Source of the DNA: JADKFD01 sp050250665
GTDB lineage: Bacteria > Pseudomonadota > Gammaproteobacteria > Xanthomonadales > SZUA-5
Length of the DNA: 63,724 nucleotides
Direction of reading: 5' to 3'
NCBI GenBank assembly: GCA_050250665.1
Contig: JBFWOF010000038.1
Span: 1 to 63,724 of the forward strand
In this document: positions 17,930-27,584 of the stretch, in pieces
Position numbering within the stretch: position 1 is the stretch's first letter
Layout of the letters: each line of letters opens with the position of its first letter
Notes under the pieces: generated by a model
The model's input: only the letters and a program-made list of their open reading frames with translations
Databases searched by the model: none
What the model was told of the DNA's origin: nothing
Translations under genes and position numbers: made by a program

Positions 17930-18452
17930 GAGCAGGGAAACGGGGCACGGGAAACGGGTCACGGGGCACGGGGCACGGGGCACGGGAGAATCTCGAACTG
18001 CCGGTATCCGCGCCCTGTGCGGCATCGTTGCGGCAAACAGCGATCGCGGCCAGAGGCCGCTCCCACAGTCCACCCCACTGTAGGAGCGACCTCGCGTCGC
18101 GACCGCCAGATTCGTAGCCCGGGCAAGCGCCAGCGCACCCGGGGCTCTTGCGGCAGTGGTTCCCGGGTGCGCCTTTGGCTTACCCGGGCTACCGGCTGCA
18201 GGAGCGACCTCGCGTCGCGACCGATTGATCTTTTCGAGAATCCCGCTCAGCGCCGGATCTCAGCGAGAAGCAGGTCGCAGAGGCCGCGGAGGAAAAGCAG
18301 AGATCACGGAAGATGGCGAAAGCAGTTCTCCCTGGCTTCTCTCCGTGTGCTCTCAGCCTTTTCTCTGTGTTCTCTGCGTCAGGCTTTTTGTCCGTCCCGC
18401 CTCGAAAACAAGTCTCCGCTGGTCGCGACGCAAGGTCGCTCCTACCTGAATC
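17930..18452. repeat. Repeat cluster: CGGGGCA heptads and a diverged REP-bounded unit
   Basis: About 520 bp without a gene. Bases 17936-17986 are 7-bp repeats of the type CGGGGCA with variants, entered through GGAGCAGGG. REP copies of the GTAGGAGCGACC...GTCGCGACCG type lie at 18081-18106 and 18199-18226 and, reversed, at 18421-18449. The last two bound a 250-bp unit with inner inverted segments rich in CTCTGTGTTCTCTGCGTC, which looks like a distant relative of the 289-bp unit at 60792. Confidence 0.75.
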
Positions 18453-20694
18453 ACAAGGTCTCGAACTGCGCCCAGAACTGGCAACGGTCACCGTGGTAAT
18501 CGTTGATGAGGTGGCTGATGCCGCCGTTGATCTCCAGCGACTGGCGACTGCCGGCCTGATACGGCGGCCATAGCAGGCGCTCATTGAGGCCGGGCTCGCG
18601 GCCGTAGGCGAAATCCACCCAGGCGCCGCGCAGGCGCGCGCCGGCGCGGAATTCGGATTCGGGCGGCTGGTTGCGCGCGGCGAACAGCAGCAGCACATCC
18701 AGGCCGTGGAAGGATTCCAGCGCGGGCATGTCCGGCAGGATTTCGCTCAGCACATAGTGATAGACGGCATTGCCGTGAGCGGCGTGATCGGCCGCGGCGC
18801 GGCGTGCCGTGCAGGTGAACCAGCGGTCGTCGAGCAGATCCAGCCAGGCGCGCTCGGGGCTCGCGTAGTTGGCCAGCGGATACTGCTGCAGCACCTGGGC
18901 TGCAATGGTCGGGAACAGGGTCTGGACTGTCGATTGATAATCAGCTGCGGTGGTCGGCCGCTGACTGAGGGGCACCAGTGAGGTGCTTTCATCATCGGTG
19001 ACCCCGATCAGCAGCGGCAGCTGAGCCGCCGTGCCTTCGGCAAGTGCGCGTCCGGGCGACTGGCTCAGTACGAAACCGTCCTGCACCGGTCCCCAGGCCT
19101 CACCGACGACCAGATCGGTGGCGGCAAGCCCGCGCAGGCAGCTCGCGCGATCGGCGGCCGCCGCACAACCGAGGCTGGAAACGACCAGGTCGCCCTGCTG
19201 CAAGCCCTGCTCCAGAGTCCGCAGCTGCCAGTCGCAGATGCCGCTCTGAACGATGGCGCGGTGGAACAGACCGCGCGCCGCAGGTGCCGTCAGCAGCGCA
19301 CAGGTGCTGATGCCCCCGGCGGACTCACCGAACAGCGTCACCCGGTTTGGATCGCCGCCGAAGGCAGCGATGTTGTCCTGCACCCATTGCAGCGCCGCGA
19401 TCTGATCCAGCAGCCCGTAGTTTCCGCTCTGCGGCTGATCCGGCGCTTCGCCAATGAGGTTGCGCTGAGCCATGAAACCCAGTGCGCCCAATCGGTAGTT
19501 GAGACTGACGAAGACCGTATTCTTCGCCGCCAGAACGGCACCGTCATAAAGCGCCCTGCCCTCGTATTGCTGCACGGCCGAGCCTTCGATGAAACCGCCG
19601 CCATGAATCCAGACCATGACCGGATGCGGGCCGGGTGTCGGCGGCCGCCAGACATTGAGCTGCAAACAGTCTTCGCTCTGATTTTCCGGCGGCAGATTGC
19701 GCTGCGGGCAGGCCGGGCCGAAAGACTGGGCGGAGCGCAGCTCGCCTCGCGGCGCCAGAGCTTGCGGCGCACGCCAGCGCAGCGCACCGATCGGTGACCG
19801 GGCATAGGGAAGGTTGCGGAAGACCTCGATGCCATCGGCCAGAATCTCGCCGGCTACCGGACCTTGCCCTGTCGCCGCACCCGCGCGCACGCGCAGCGGA
19901 TCGGACAGCATGGACAGCGTGCGCTCCCGCTGAAACGGCGCCGAGGTTTCAAACTGCACTGAGACATTGATGCGATTGCGCGCCGGATCGGTCAGCGCCA
20001 GTGGCTGCGTCAGCGTCAGGGTCGAGGTCCCGATCGCGTGGGTCAGCGGCGGCGAGATCGGGCAGCCTGTGCACTCGACAAAGGCCAGATACCAGGTCTG
20101 GTTCTGGGTCAGGGCGTCACCGTTGTCCAGGGCAAAGCTCCAGCGCGGATTGCCGTCGCCGTCGTAGGCGTAGAGCAGCCGGAACTGCGTAGTCACGTTG
20201 TTGGCGCCGCGAAAGGCGCGGGTGGCGATGCCCCAACCGGAATCATCGGGTGCGTACCAGACCCCGGACACCACATCCATCGCTGGACCATCGGCCGGCA
20301 GCAGCGGCTCCAGGCACCAGGACGCGGCGTAGTTGCCGATATTGAAATCCATGCGCAGCAGTGTCTGCGCTCCCTCGCGGGGCAGACCATCGGCGCAGCT
20401 GGTGGTGGGTGTCAGTGAAATCTGGCCGGCAGGACTACCGACCACGCCACCGGGCGCCTGCCGGAATCGCGTCAGTGTGCTGCTGGGCGCATCCAGGTCT
20501 TCCGATTGCAGCCACAGCCACTCGGAGGCGCCGGTGCCGGTGAAGGTATAGAAGGTGCCGAACAGCAAGGGCCCGGCGCGGTGCAGATCCAGGCCATGCC
20601 CGTTGCGGTAGCGGTCGTACCAGAGGCCAGCCTCGACTTCGGCTCGAAGCGGCAGGGAAATCAGCAACAGGGCGGCGAGCAGCAGGCGGCGCAT
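18451..20694 (-). CDS. Secreted type-B carboxylesterase with N-terminal extension domain
   Basis: A 747-residue exported protein: a signal peptide (MRRLLLAALLLISLPLRAEVEA), an N-terminal region of about 260 residues, then a carboxylesterase type B fold. The catalytic serine, about residue 455, is in GESAGG; the acid is in GVTDDEST and the histidine in SFHGLDVLL. The oxyanion hole is VMVWIHGGGF. Several cysteines suggest disulfides. The N-terminal region has two related stretches, GLWYDRYRNGHGLDL and GVWYAPDDSGWGI, so it is probably a duplicated accessory domain. ATG 20694 is chosen for the GGA 6 bp before it; ATG 20700 is possible. The substrate is unknown. Confidence 0.88.
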   Translation of the reverse strand: MRRLLLAALLLISLPLRAEVEAGLWYDRYRNGHGLDLHRAGPLLFGTFYTFTGTGASEWLWLQSEDLDAPSSTLTRFRQAPGGVVGSPAGQISLTPTTSCADGLPREGAQTLLRMDFNIGNYAASWCLEPLLPADGPAMDVVSGVWYAPDDSGWGIATRAFRGANNVTTQFRLLYAYDGDGNPRWSFALDNGDALTQNQTWYLAFVECTGCPISPPLTHAIGTSTLTLTQPLALTDPARNRINVSVQFETSAPFQRERTLSMLSDPLRVRAGAATGQGPVAGEILADGIEVFRNLPYARSPIGALRWRAPQALAPRGELRSAQSFGPACPQRNLPPENQSEDCLQLNVWRPPTPGPHPVMVWIHGGGFIEGSAVQQYEGRALYDGAVLAAKNTVFVSLNYRLGALGFMAQRNLIGEAPDQPQSGNYGLLDQIAALQWVQDNIAAFGGDPNRVTLFGESAGGISTCALLTAPAARGLFHRAIVQSGICDWQLRTLEQGLQQGDLVVSSLGCAAAADRASCLRGLAATDLVVGEAWGPVQDGFVLSQSPGRALAEGTAAQLPLLIGVTDDESTSLVPLSQRPTTAADYQSTVQTLFPTIAAQVLQQYPLANYASPERAWLDLLDDRWFTCTARRAAADHAAHGNAVYHYVLSEILPDMPALESFHGLDVLLLFAARNQPPESEFRAGARLRGAWVDFAYGREPGLNERLLWPPYQAGSRQSLEINGGISHLINDYHGDRCQFWAQFETL

Positions 20695-20816
20695 GGCCAT
20701 TCCAGGGTCTGGCGATGCCCTATTAGAACGCAGTTTCCGCGGGCTTGCCTTGATCGCCAGCCCGCCAAACCTGTGCCGCAGCATGCGGCACAGGTTCGTG
20801 GCTGCCAGGGTTCAGC

Positions 20817-23231
20817 TCAGGGCACCAGTTCCCAGATGCCGCGACCGAAGGTCGAGGCACGCATCAGCGAGGCATCCGCCGAGACGTAGAAATCGGTGAC
20901 GTTGACCAGCGGCAAGGCATTGCCGAATCGAGTCCAGGTGGCACCGGCATCCGCCGAGCTGTACACGCCCAGGTGGGTGGCGGCAAACAGCGTGTTCGGC
21001 GCACTCGGATCGGCCGTCAAGGTGTTGACCGGCACCCCGGTCGGGAAGCCATTGCCGTCGATCGCTGCCCAGCTGCTGCCGAAGTTGGTGGACTTCCACA
21101 GATGGGTGGCGGTGGCATCCGGCGCCACCGACGAGACATAGACGGTGTTAGGATTGCCGCGATCGAAATACACATCGGAAATGCTCAGCGCATTGTTCGG
21201 CAGGGCCCCGGACTGGGTCCAGCTGCTGCCGCCGTTGTTGGTCAGGAATACCCGGCCACCACTGGCGGCTATGCCCACCACATTGGCGTTGCTGTGAGCA
21301 ATGCCGATATTGCGGATGGCAAAGCTGGTGGTCGGCAGACCGCTGGTACCCAGCGCTGTCCAGCTACCGGCATAGTTGGTCGATTTGTAGACCTTCAGGT
21401 TGACGTGGGTGTACACGGTGTTGCCACTGGCATCGCCGGTCCAGCGTTCGATGTGCGTGTTGAACGGTGCGCTGCTGGAATTGTTCGACTCGGTGATGCC
21501 GGTGCTGGCGCTGGCGAAGGTGGTGCCGCCGTTAGTGCTCTTGTAGATGCGCGTGTAGTACAGACTGCCCAGCATCTGGCTGGCATTGCTCTGATTCACA
21601 TCCGAGCCGAAGCCATCACCGCCGATGTACTGATCGAAGGTGGAAGTTGCGGCCACGCGCACGCGGGTGCCGTTGTCCTGAAAGCCACCGACCACGGCAT
21701 CGCGATTGGCGGTGGAGGAGCCCACCGAATAGATCAGGTGCGAGGTAATGCCAACGTTGAGGCTGGACGTCCACGCGGTGTAGCTGGCATTGGTCGACTT
21801 GAAGATGCCGCCGTCGGTGCCCACGTAAAGGGTGCCGGTGGAGTCAAACGCCGCCGTATGAAAGTCGGCGTGGATGTACGGAAGGCTGAACTGAGCCAGC
21901 CAGTTGCTCAGCTGGGTATAGGTAGCCGTTGATCCAGATACCGTGGCCTTGGCCATCAGCAGCGCGCCGCCAAAATAGAAGACATTGGGATTGCTGCGAT
22001 CCACGATCAGCATGTGGTTGTACCAGCCCTGCCCGTTCAATACCGTCGCTGGCGCACCACTCTCGGTATTGCTGTTGGAATACTTGATCTTGCGCGCCGT
22101 GGCGCCGAGTGCAGTCCAACTGGCCCCGGAATTGCTGGACTTGAACAGATCGGCCAGATCACTGGAACTGGTGGCATTGGGCTTGGCCGCCATCGCGTAG
22201 ACGGTGGTCGGCGCGCTGGGTGCCGCTGCCAGCGAAATCCGACCGACACCGCCCGTGGCGGTGGGCCCGCTGGCACGCGTCCAGCTTGCACCGTTGTTGC
22301 TGGAGGTCCAGACCTGACCGTTGGTGGTGCCACTGGCAGCACTCTTGGTCGCTTCGATCGAGGCCACAAAACTGCTGCCACCGGTGTAGGCGATATCCCA
22401 GGCGTAGGGCGTGTCGGCAAAGCCGGTGGCCAGGCTGACCGCGCTCCAGCTGGCGCCGCCATCGACGCTGCGGAACAGGCCAAGATCGGTCGCTGCGATC
22501 ACGATCTGACTGTTGCCCGGCGCAACCATGATCTTGTTGGTCACGGTGGAATCACCGATGTAGACCGGGCCACTCCAGGAATTGGCGCCGTCGCTGCTCA
22601 CGTACAGGCCGATACCGGTGCCGTCGAAAGCATCACCCAGGCCCAGAAACAGCTTGTTGGCATTGTTCGGGTCCATCGCCATGTAGCCCACCGACAGACT
22701 GCCCAGAGCCTCGGTCTTGGGCGCCCAGGTGGAGCCGCCGTCGGTGGTCTTCCAGACACCACCGCCAGCGGTGGCCAGGTAGATCGTTCCGGCCACGCTG
22801 GGGTGCGGAATGATCGACACCGGCCGACCCGAATCGGAGACGTTCAGCGAGGTACCACCGTTCTTGGCGACGTTGGCACGTGTAGGACCGATACTGGTCC
22901 AGGTATTGCCAACCACCGCGCCCACCGAAGCGCTGCCATTGCTGGGATCGACCAGCGTGGCCTGGGGAATGCGACTGGCATAGCGCGCGCGCTCCAGCGC
23001 CGCGGCCTGGTTCATGAAGCGCCGGAACTTGGCGTCATAGGGCGTTTCGTACCACCACGTCTCCATCCCGCGGCGACGCGCATTGGCATCGTCCGTTTCC
23101 GACACCTGCTCGGACGGCGCACCGCTGCCGGCAGGCACCACTGTCTGATCCGATCCGCCCGCCAGAACGGCTGACGAAGACAACAACAACCCCAACGCAA
23201 CACACAAAGGCGCCACGCGCGACTCAAGCAT
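20817..23231 (-). CDS. Secreted BNR/sortilin-like beta-propeller protein
   Basis: An 804-residue exported protein with a signal peptide (about 1-25, ending SSSAVLAGG). The rest is built of BNR/Asp-box type repeats: GGGVWKTTDGGSTWAP, VYVSSDGANSW-like segments, LFRSVDGGASWSAV, VWTSSNNGASWTRA, IYKSTNGGTTFAS and LFKSSNSGASWTAL. These fold as one or two propellers, as in VPS10/sortilin-type, Ycf48-like and GH74-like proteins. No catalytic acid pair can be assigned by eye, so calling it a sialidase or xyloglucanase would be unsafe. ATG 23229-23231 follows GGGGGA at normal spacing. It is downstream of, but not clearly linked to, the DUF3224 gene. Confidence 0.82.
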   Translation of the reverse strand: MLESRVAPLCVALGLLLSSSAVLAGGSDQTVVPAGSGAPSEQVSETDDANARRRGMETWWYETPYDAKFRRFMNQAAALERARYASRIPQATLVDPSNGSASVGAVVGNTWTSIGPTRANVAKNGGTSLNVSDSGRPVSIIPHPSVAGTIYLATAGGGVWKTTDGGSTWAPKTEALGSLSVGYMAMDPNNANKLFLGLGDAFDGTGIGLYVSSDGANSWSGPVYIGDSTVTNKIMVAPGNSQIVIAATDLGLFRSVDGGASWSAVSLATGFADTPYAWDIAYTGGSSFVASIEATKSAASGTTNGQVWTSSNNGASWTRASGPTATGGVGRISLAAAPSAPTTVYAMAAKPNATSSSDLADLFKSSNSGASWTALGATARKIKYSNSNTESGAPATVLNGQGWYNHMLIVDRSNPNVFYFGGALLMAKATVSGSTATYTQLSNWLAQFSLPYIHADFHTAAFDSTGTLYVGTDGGIFKSTNASYTAWTSSLNVGITSHLIYSVGSSTANRDAVVGGFQDNGTRVRVAATSTFDQYIGGDGFGSDVNQSNASQMLGSLYYTRIYKSTNGGTTFASASTGITESNNSSSAPFNTHIERWTGDASGNTVYTHVNLKVYKSTNYAGSWTALGTSGLPTTSFAIRNIGIAHSNANVVGIAASGGRVFLTNNGGSSWTQSGALPNNALSISDVYFDRGNPNTVYVSSVAPDATATHLWKSTNFGSSWAAIDGNGFPTGVPVNTLTADPSAPNTLFAATHLGVYSSADAGATWTRFGNALPLVNVTDFYVSADASLMRASTFGRGIWELVP

Positions 23232-23469
23232 TTCAATCCCCCAAGATCGATCTGTATATGCTCCGACAGGAAGCCCAGATACGACTTGGGCCGCGCATCG
23301 ATCGATGGCGCGGCCCAGATCTGTCATCCTGCAGGACGTCTCTCATCCACTTCCAGGATGAGTCGGCGCGCAGTGTATGCCTTTGCCAGTCACGCGATAT
23401 TCACGTTGCAACATTTGACGAGCCTATGTACGGTCAAATGAAGATCACGCTACCCGCGCGCAGCTGGGT

Positions 23470-23871
23470 CTAGTCCGGCAACTGATAGGCGAATTCGTAC
23501 AGATGCCTGCCATCGACGATGTTGATCTGCAGTTCGCCACTGAGGCCAGCCAGCTCGCCGGTGCCGGAGTCGGGAACGACCTGGATCGACAGATCCGCTG
23601 CACCGCGATACATGACACCACGATGCAACAGCACGAAGCTGCCCTGCCGACCGTGCAGGCTGCCGCTGACGCGCTCGACAGCGGCATAGCCCGCCGAACC
23701 CTGAGTCTGGGTACGGGCACCGATCATCTCGCCCTCGCCAGTTGCAGCGAGATCGCCTGAAAATGTCTTGTGCAGACTCATGCGGCCGATGCTCGTGTTG
23801 CCATCGACAGCACCGGTGTCGGTCAGAGGCTTGAGTTCTACTTCAAAACTTCCTCGGGCAATCTGGGTCAT
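23470..23871 (-). CDS. DUF3224 domain protein
   Basis: A 133-residue cytoplasmic protein matching the DUF3224 family over its whole length: a glycine-rich beta-barrel pattern with GRMSLHKTFSGDLAATGEGE, GSAGYAAVERVSGSLHGR and QVVPDSGTGELAGLSGEL. Family function is unknown; the fold resembles small lipocalin/allene-oxide-cyclase-like barrels. GAGG sits 7 bp ahead of ATG 23871. It is divergent from the permease gene at 24114, with 242 bp between that show no clear promoter. Confidence 0.88.
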   Translation of the reverse strand: MTQIARGSFEVELKPLTDTGAVDGNTSIGRMSLHKTFSGDLAATGEGEMIGARTQTQGSAGYAAVERVSGSLHGRQGSFVLLHRGVMYRGAADLSIQVVPDSGTGELAGLSGELQINIVDGRHLYEFAYQLPD

Positions 23872-24113
23872 GGGTCAGCCTCGATGGATGGAGCTTCGAT
23901 GGTACGGCACATCGCGCCGGCCCACGGCTCACAATTGGCAGTGCTCCCGTTGCTTCGCCGCTGGCCGGCCAGTGTGCGATTTCAGCAAGGGATGGACCGA
24001 GAGCGGACAATTCCCATCTGGAAATGGCGCAGGAGACGGGAGTTTGCAGCTCACGCGGCCCTGGCACGGGTATTGCTGATGGCTACCCGACTGCAATGGC
24101 TGAGCCCTGCCCC

Positions 24114-26516
24114 ATGAGCGACTGGTTTGCTGAAATCCGTGACACCCTGCGCACGCTTCGCCGCAATCCGCGCCATGCCATCGGCATCATCCTGACCTTC
24201 GCGCTGGGAATCGCCAGCGTCACAGCCGTCTATGCCCTGATCGACGCAGTTCTGCTGAAGCCGCTGCCGCTTCCGGGGGGCGAGCGCATCGTCGCCATTC
24301 ACCGCAGCGGCAGCCCGGCTGCCAATCTGAGTTTGCCCGACGCCGTGGACCTGCGAGCTCGGCTTCACGAGTTCGAGGCGCTCTCCGCCGTCATGCCGGA
24401 TTTCGCGCTGGACCTGGTGGGCCGCGAGCAGCCTCAGCGCCTGCGGGGAGCACTGGTCGAATCCGACTATTTTCGTGTCATCGGCATGGCACCGCTGCTC
24501 GGTCGATTGTTGCGCGCTGAAGATGACCGCTCAGGCGCGGCGCCCGTCGTGGTGCTGGCCGAATCCTACTGGCGCCAGACTTTGTCGGCCGATCCCGACG
24601 TCATCGGTACCCGCATGCGGCTGTCCGGCGTCAGCGCGGAGATTGTTGGTGTAGCCCGGGCCGCCACAGACATCGGCGAAACCGGCACCGAGCTCTGGGC
24701 TCCGATCACGCCCTTCGCACCCTGGGCACCGACATCCCCAGGCAGCAACAACTTCGATCTGGTGGCGCGCCTCCAGGAAAATGTCACGCCGGAGGCGGCG
24801 CGCGCCGACCTTGCTGTGGCCAGCGACTGGCTGGCACGCGAGCGTGACAACGACAACAAGCGACTGGATTTCACGCCCTGGGTGGATTTCACTACCGCCC
24901 CGGTACGCGAAGGGCTCAGCCTGTTGCTGGCCGCTGTCGGGCTGTTGCTGTTGTTGGCCACGGCCAATATTTCGGCCCTGAGCCTGGTCCGCGCCACCCG
25001 GCGCAGTGCCGAATTGTCGCTGCGACATGCCCTGGGCGCAGGTCGGGCGCGTCTGATTCGTGGCCAGCTCATCGAAGCTCTGGTGCTGGGCGGCCTGGGC
25101 GGCCTGCTGGGCGTGGCCGTAGCAGCACTGCTGCTGGCCCCGATGCGCCAGATGGCCGGCAGCGACGTGCCCAGACTGGCCGGTGCCTCGATTGACTTCC
25201 AAGTCATGTGTTTTGCCCTGGGCATCACGCTGCTCGGCGCCCTGCTTTTCAGCCTGGTACCAGCCCTGCGCATGCGATCTGCACAGGCGACGGCGCGGCT
25301 GGCACAGGCTGGCTCGGCGCCATCGGAGCGGCGCACACTGGCCATGCTGGTCATCATCGAACTGACGCTGGCCAGTGCGCTGCTCGGCGGGGCCGGCCTG
25401 CTCGGACGCAGTTTTGCGGCACTGGCGCAGGTGCCTCTGGGTTTTGAGGCAAAGGGGATCATTGCTGGCGAGGCTGTGCTGCCTGAAGGCGCCTACAGCC
25501 GCTTGCCGGCGCAGACGCAAGCTTTCAACACCATGGTTGACACACTCTCCGGCGAAGCGGGGGTCGAGTCTGCCGCCATGATCGTGGGTCCGCCCTTGCT
25601 GGGGAATCAGGGCATCAGTCACAGCTTGCTGGTGGAGGGCCGGGAGCTGGTCGATGCCAGCAGCCGCTATCGCCCGTTTGTGGGCGACTATTTCGGCACC
25701 ATGGGCATGCGCCTTCTCGCCGGGCGCGGCTTTCAGCGCGGGGATGACCGCGGCGAACGTCTGGCCTGGGTCAACGCCGCCTTTGCCGAGCGCTACCTGG
25801 GCGGTATGAATGCGCTGGGCGCACGGGTGGCCTGGCAGCCCGGCGAAGCCAGTGACGAACCGGAACCGCAGTGGATGCGTGTGGTGGGCATCGTGCCCAA
25901 TGTGCCGGGCGACGCACTGCGTCAGGCAGATCCACCTACCGTCTATGCACCCTACGCCCAGCGTGAGGCCAACTGGATCCGGTTCGGCACCCTGGTGGCT
26001 AGAGTCAGCGGCGACCCGACACACTATCGAGAGGCCCTGGCACGAGCGCTGGTATCGGCTGATCCATCCCTGCCACTGGGAGAAGTGGTCACGATGATCG
26101 AGCGCAGTGACAAGGCTCTGGCACGCGATCGCTTCCTGCTTCAGCTGGTCGCGCTGTTTGCCGGTCTGGCCCTGGTTCTGGGCCTGCAGGGCGTCATGAC
26201 GGTCGTCTCGTTTGCAGTTGAACATCGTCGGGCGGAAATCGGCATCCGGCTTGCACTGGGCGCCACGCCTGCGGGTACGGTACGACACGTGATCGAATCC
26301 ACCTTGCCGCAGCTCGTGGCGGGTGCCGCACTGGGACTGGTGTTGACCCTGACCGCCGCCCGTATCCTGTCGGGCCTGCTCTATGGCGTCAGCCCCGCGG
26401 ACCCACTGGCGCTGGTCGGAGCCGCACTGGCCATCGTGTCGGCGGGCCTGTTGGCGGCCTGGATACCCGCGCGAGCGGCGCGTCGGGTGGACGTGGCCAG
26501 TACCCTGAGAAGCTGA
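24114..26516 (+). CDS. Orphan ABC permease, ADOP/MacB-FtsX type
   Basis: An 800-residue inner-membrane protein with duplicated MacB periplasmic-core and FtsX units. TM1 is at about residues 20-42 (AIGIILTFALGIASVTAVYALIDA), a periplasmic core follows to about 265, then a three-TM FtsX block and a second core and FtsX block at the C-terminus (LALGATPAGTVRHVI). The layout fits the duplicated orphan permease family TIGR03434. No ATPase subunit or membrane-fusion gene is adjacent. ATG 24114 (MSDWFAEIRDTLRTLRRNP) is the family-type start although no good ribosome site precedes it. A close relative lies at 44933-47365. Confidence 0.88.
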   Translation: MSDWFAEIRDTLRTLRRNPRHAIGIILTFALGIASVTAVYALIDAVLLKPLPLPGGERIVAIHRSGSPAANLSLPDAVDLRARLHEFEALSAVMPDFALDLVGREQPQRLRGALVESDYFRVIGMAPLLGRLLRAEDDRSGAAPVVVLAESYWRQTLSADPDVIGTRMRLSGVSAEIVGVARAATDIGETGTELWAPITPFAPWAPTSPGSNNFDLVARLQENVTPEAARADLAVASDWLARERDNDNKRLDFTPWVDFTTAPVREGLSLLLAAVGLLLLLATANISALSLVRATRRSAELSLRHALGAGRARLIRGQLIEALVLGGLGGLLGVAVAALLLAPMRQMAGSDVPRLAGASIDFQVMCFALGITLLGALLFSLVPALRMRSAQATARLAQAGSAPSERRTLAMLVIIELTLASALLGGAGLLGRSFAALAQVPLGFEAKGIIAGEAVLPEGAYSRLPAQTQAFNTMVDTLSGEAGVESAAMIVGPPLLGNQGISHSLLVEGRELVDASSRYRPFVGDYFGTMGMRLLAGRGFQRGDDRGERLAWVNAAFAERYLGGMNALGARVAWQPGEASDEPEPQWMRVVGIVPNVPGDALRQADPPTVYAPYAQREANWIRFGTLVARVSGDPTHYREALARALVSADPSLPLGEVVTMIERSDKALARDRFLLQLVALFAGLALVLGLQGVMTVVSFAVEHRRAEIGIRLALGATPAGTVRHVIESTLPQLVAGAALGLVLTLTAARILSGLLYGVSPADPLALVGAALAIVSAGLLAAWIPARAARRVDVASTLRS

Positions 26517-26543
26517 ACTCACCCGGTCGGCGGGGTCATACGA

Positions 26544-27425
26544 TCAGCTCGTGGTCTCCTGGAGCCGCTTGAAAACCGCCCGATTGCGGCCGCTGGCCTT
26601 GGCCTGATACATGAGCTCATCGGCCATGGCGATCATGGCCTGCAGATTATCCGGCAGCTGCGCGCAAACCAGCACGCCGATGCTCAGGGTCACCGGCCAG
26701 TCCTGGGCCTGCATCGCTGCCAGCAACTCGGTCTGGATCCGGGCGATCACGGTTCTGGCGTAGTCCTCATCTGCCTCGGCCAGAATCAACCCGAACTCGT
26801 CGCCGCCCAATCGTGCCAGACGATCGGTGGCACGCACCTCTGCCATCAGTGTCCGGGCAACACACTGCAGCAATCGATCACCGACATCATGACCCTCGCT
26901 GTCGTTGACCTGCTTGAAGTGGTCCAGGTCAATGTAGGCCAGCGTCAGCGGCAGTTTGTGGCGGCTGGCGCGCAGGAACTCATGGTGCGCCAGTTCCATG
27001 AAGGCACGCCGGTTGTTCAATCCCGTCAGCGGATCGGTCCGTGACAGCGCCTGTTCGCGCTCCAGGGTCTGCTTGAGCGAGGCCAGCAGGGTGCTGATGA
27101 TGATGAAGAAACCCAGGCGTGTGGCAGCGTTCCAGTAGGGTATGGCGGGTACCGAAAAGGTCTCGCCCGCCAGTCGATTTGCCAGATGCCAGGCAATCGC
27201 GCTGAGTACCGAGATGAAATAGGCAGCCCGTCGTCCGGCGTACCAGGCCACCAGGGAAATCGGCATGGTGTAGAACACGGCGAAGGAGATCTCGTAGCCG
27301 ATCTCGTAATGCACCAGCGCCAGCAGGCAGACCATCAGCGCACCGATCATCATGATCTGCAGCGGCGCCATCGGCTCAAGTCTGGCGTCCAGCCAACTCC
27401 GAATTCGTCGCCACAGCGGGGTCAC
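26544..27425 (-). CDS. Membrane diguanylate cyclase (GGDEF)
   Basis: A 293-residue protein that makes c-di-GMP. Four hydrophobic segments between about residues 20 and 117 anchor it; the GGDEF domain follows from about 125 with DPLTGLNNRRAF, LAYIDLDHFKQVND and an intact GGDEF at 207-211. An inhibitory-site motif, RATD (198-201), stands five residues before GGDEF, so product inhibition is expected. The start chosen is GTG 27425, preceded by GGAG at normal spacing; GTG 27482 would add 19 residues with no family look. It converges on the permease gene, 27 bp apart. Confidence 0.9.
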   Translation of the reverse strand: MTPLWRRIRSWLDARLEPMAPLQIMMIGALMVCLLALVHYEIGYEISFAVFYTMPISLVAWYAGRRAAYFISVLSAIAWHLANRLAGETFSVPAIPYWNAATRLGFFIIISTLLASLKQTLEREQALSRTDPLTGLNNRRAFMELAHHEFLRASRHKLPLTLAYIDLDHFKQVNDSEGHDVGDRLLQCVARTLMAEVRATDRLARLGGDEFGLILAEADEDYARTVIARIQTELLAAMQAQDWPVTLSIGVLVCAQLPDNLQAMIAMADELMYQAKASGRNRAVFKRLQETTS

Positions 27426-27584
27426 AAATTGCAGCTCCGCATCGATGTCAATGCACCGTCCATGACGCCCCGGTCTCCACACCCCCGATTGTCATCCAGC
27501 CTGCGCCGCTTTGCCAACGCAAGCAATCCAGCGAACCTGCCCAGTACGATGAATTACCGCCTGTCCGGCGTCGCTGCCATCAGC

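Noticed and set aside
20817..23231. Calling the BNR protein a sialidase or xyloglucanase.
   Set aside because: Asp-box repeats alone do not show catalysis, and I could not place the catalytic residues of either family.
24531..26522. A long open frame on the minus strand opposite the permease gene (about 660 codons).
   Set aside because: It is a shadow of the GC-rich codon pattern; its translation is rich in Gln, His and Arg and has no domain, while the plus-strand frame is a clear permease.
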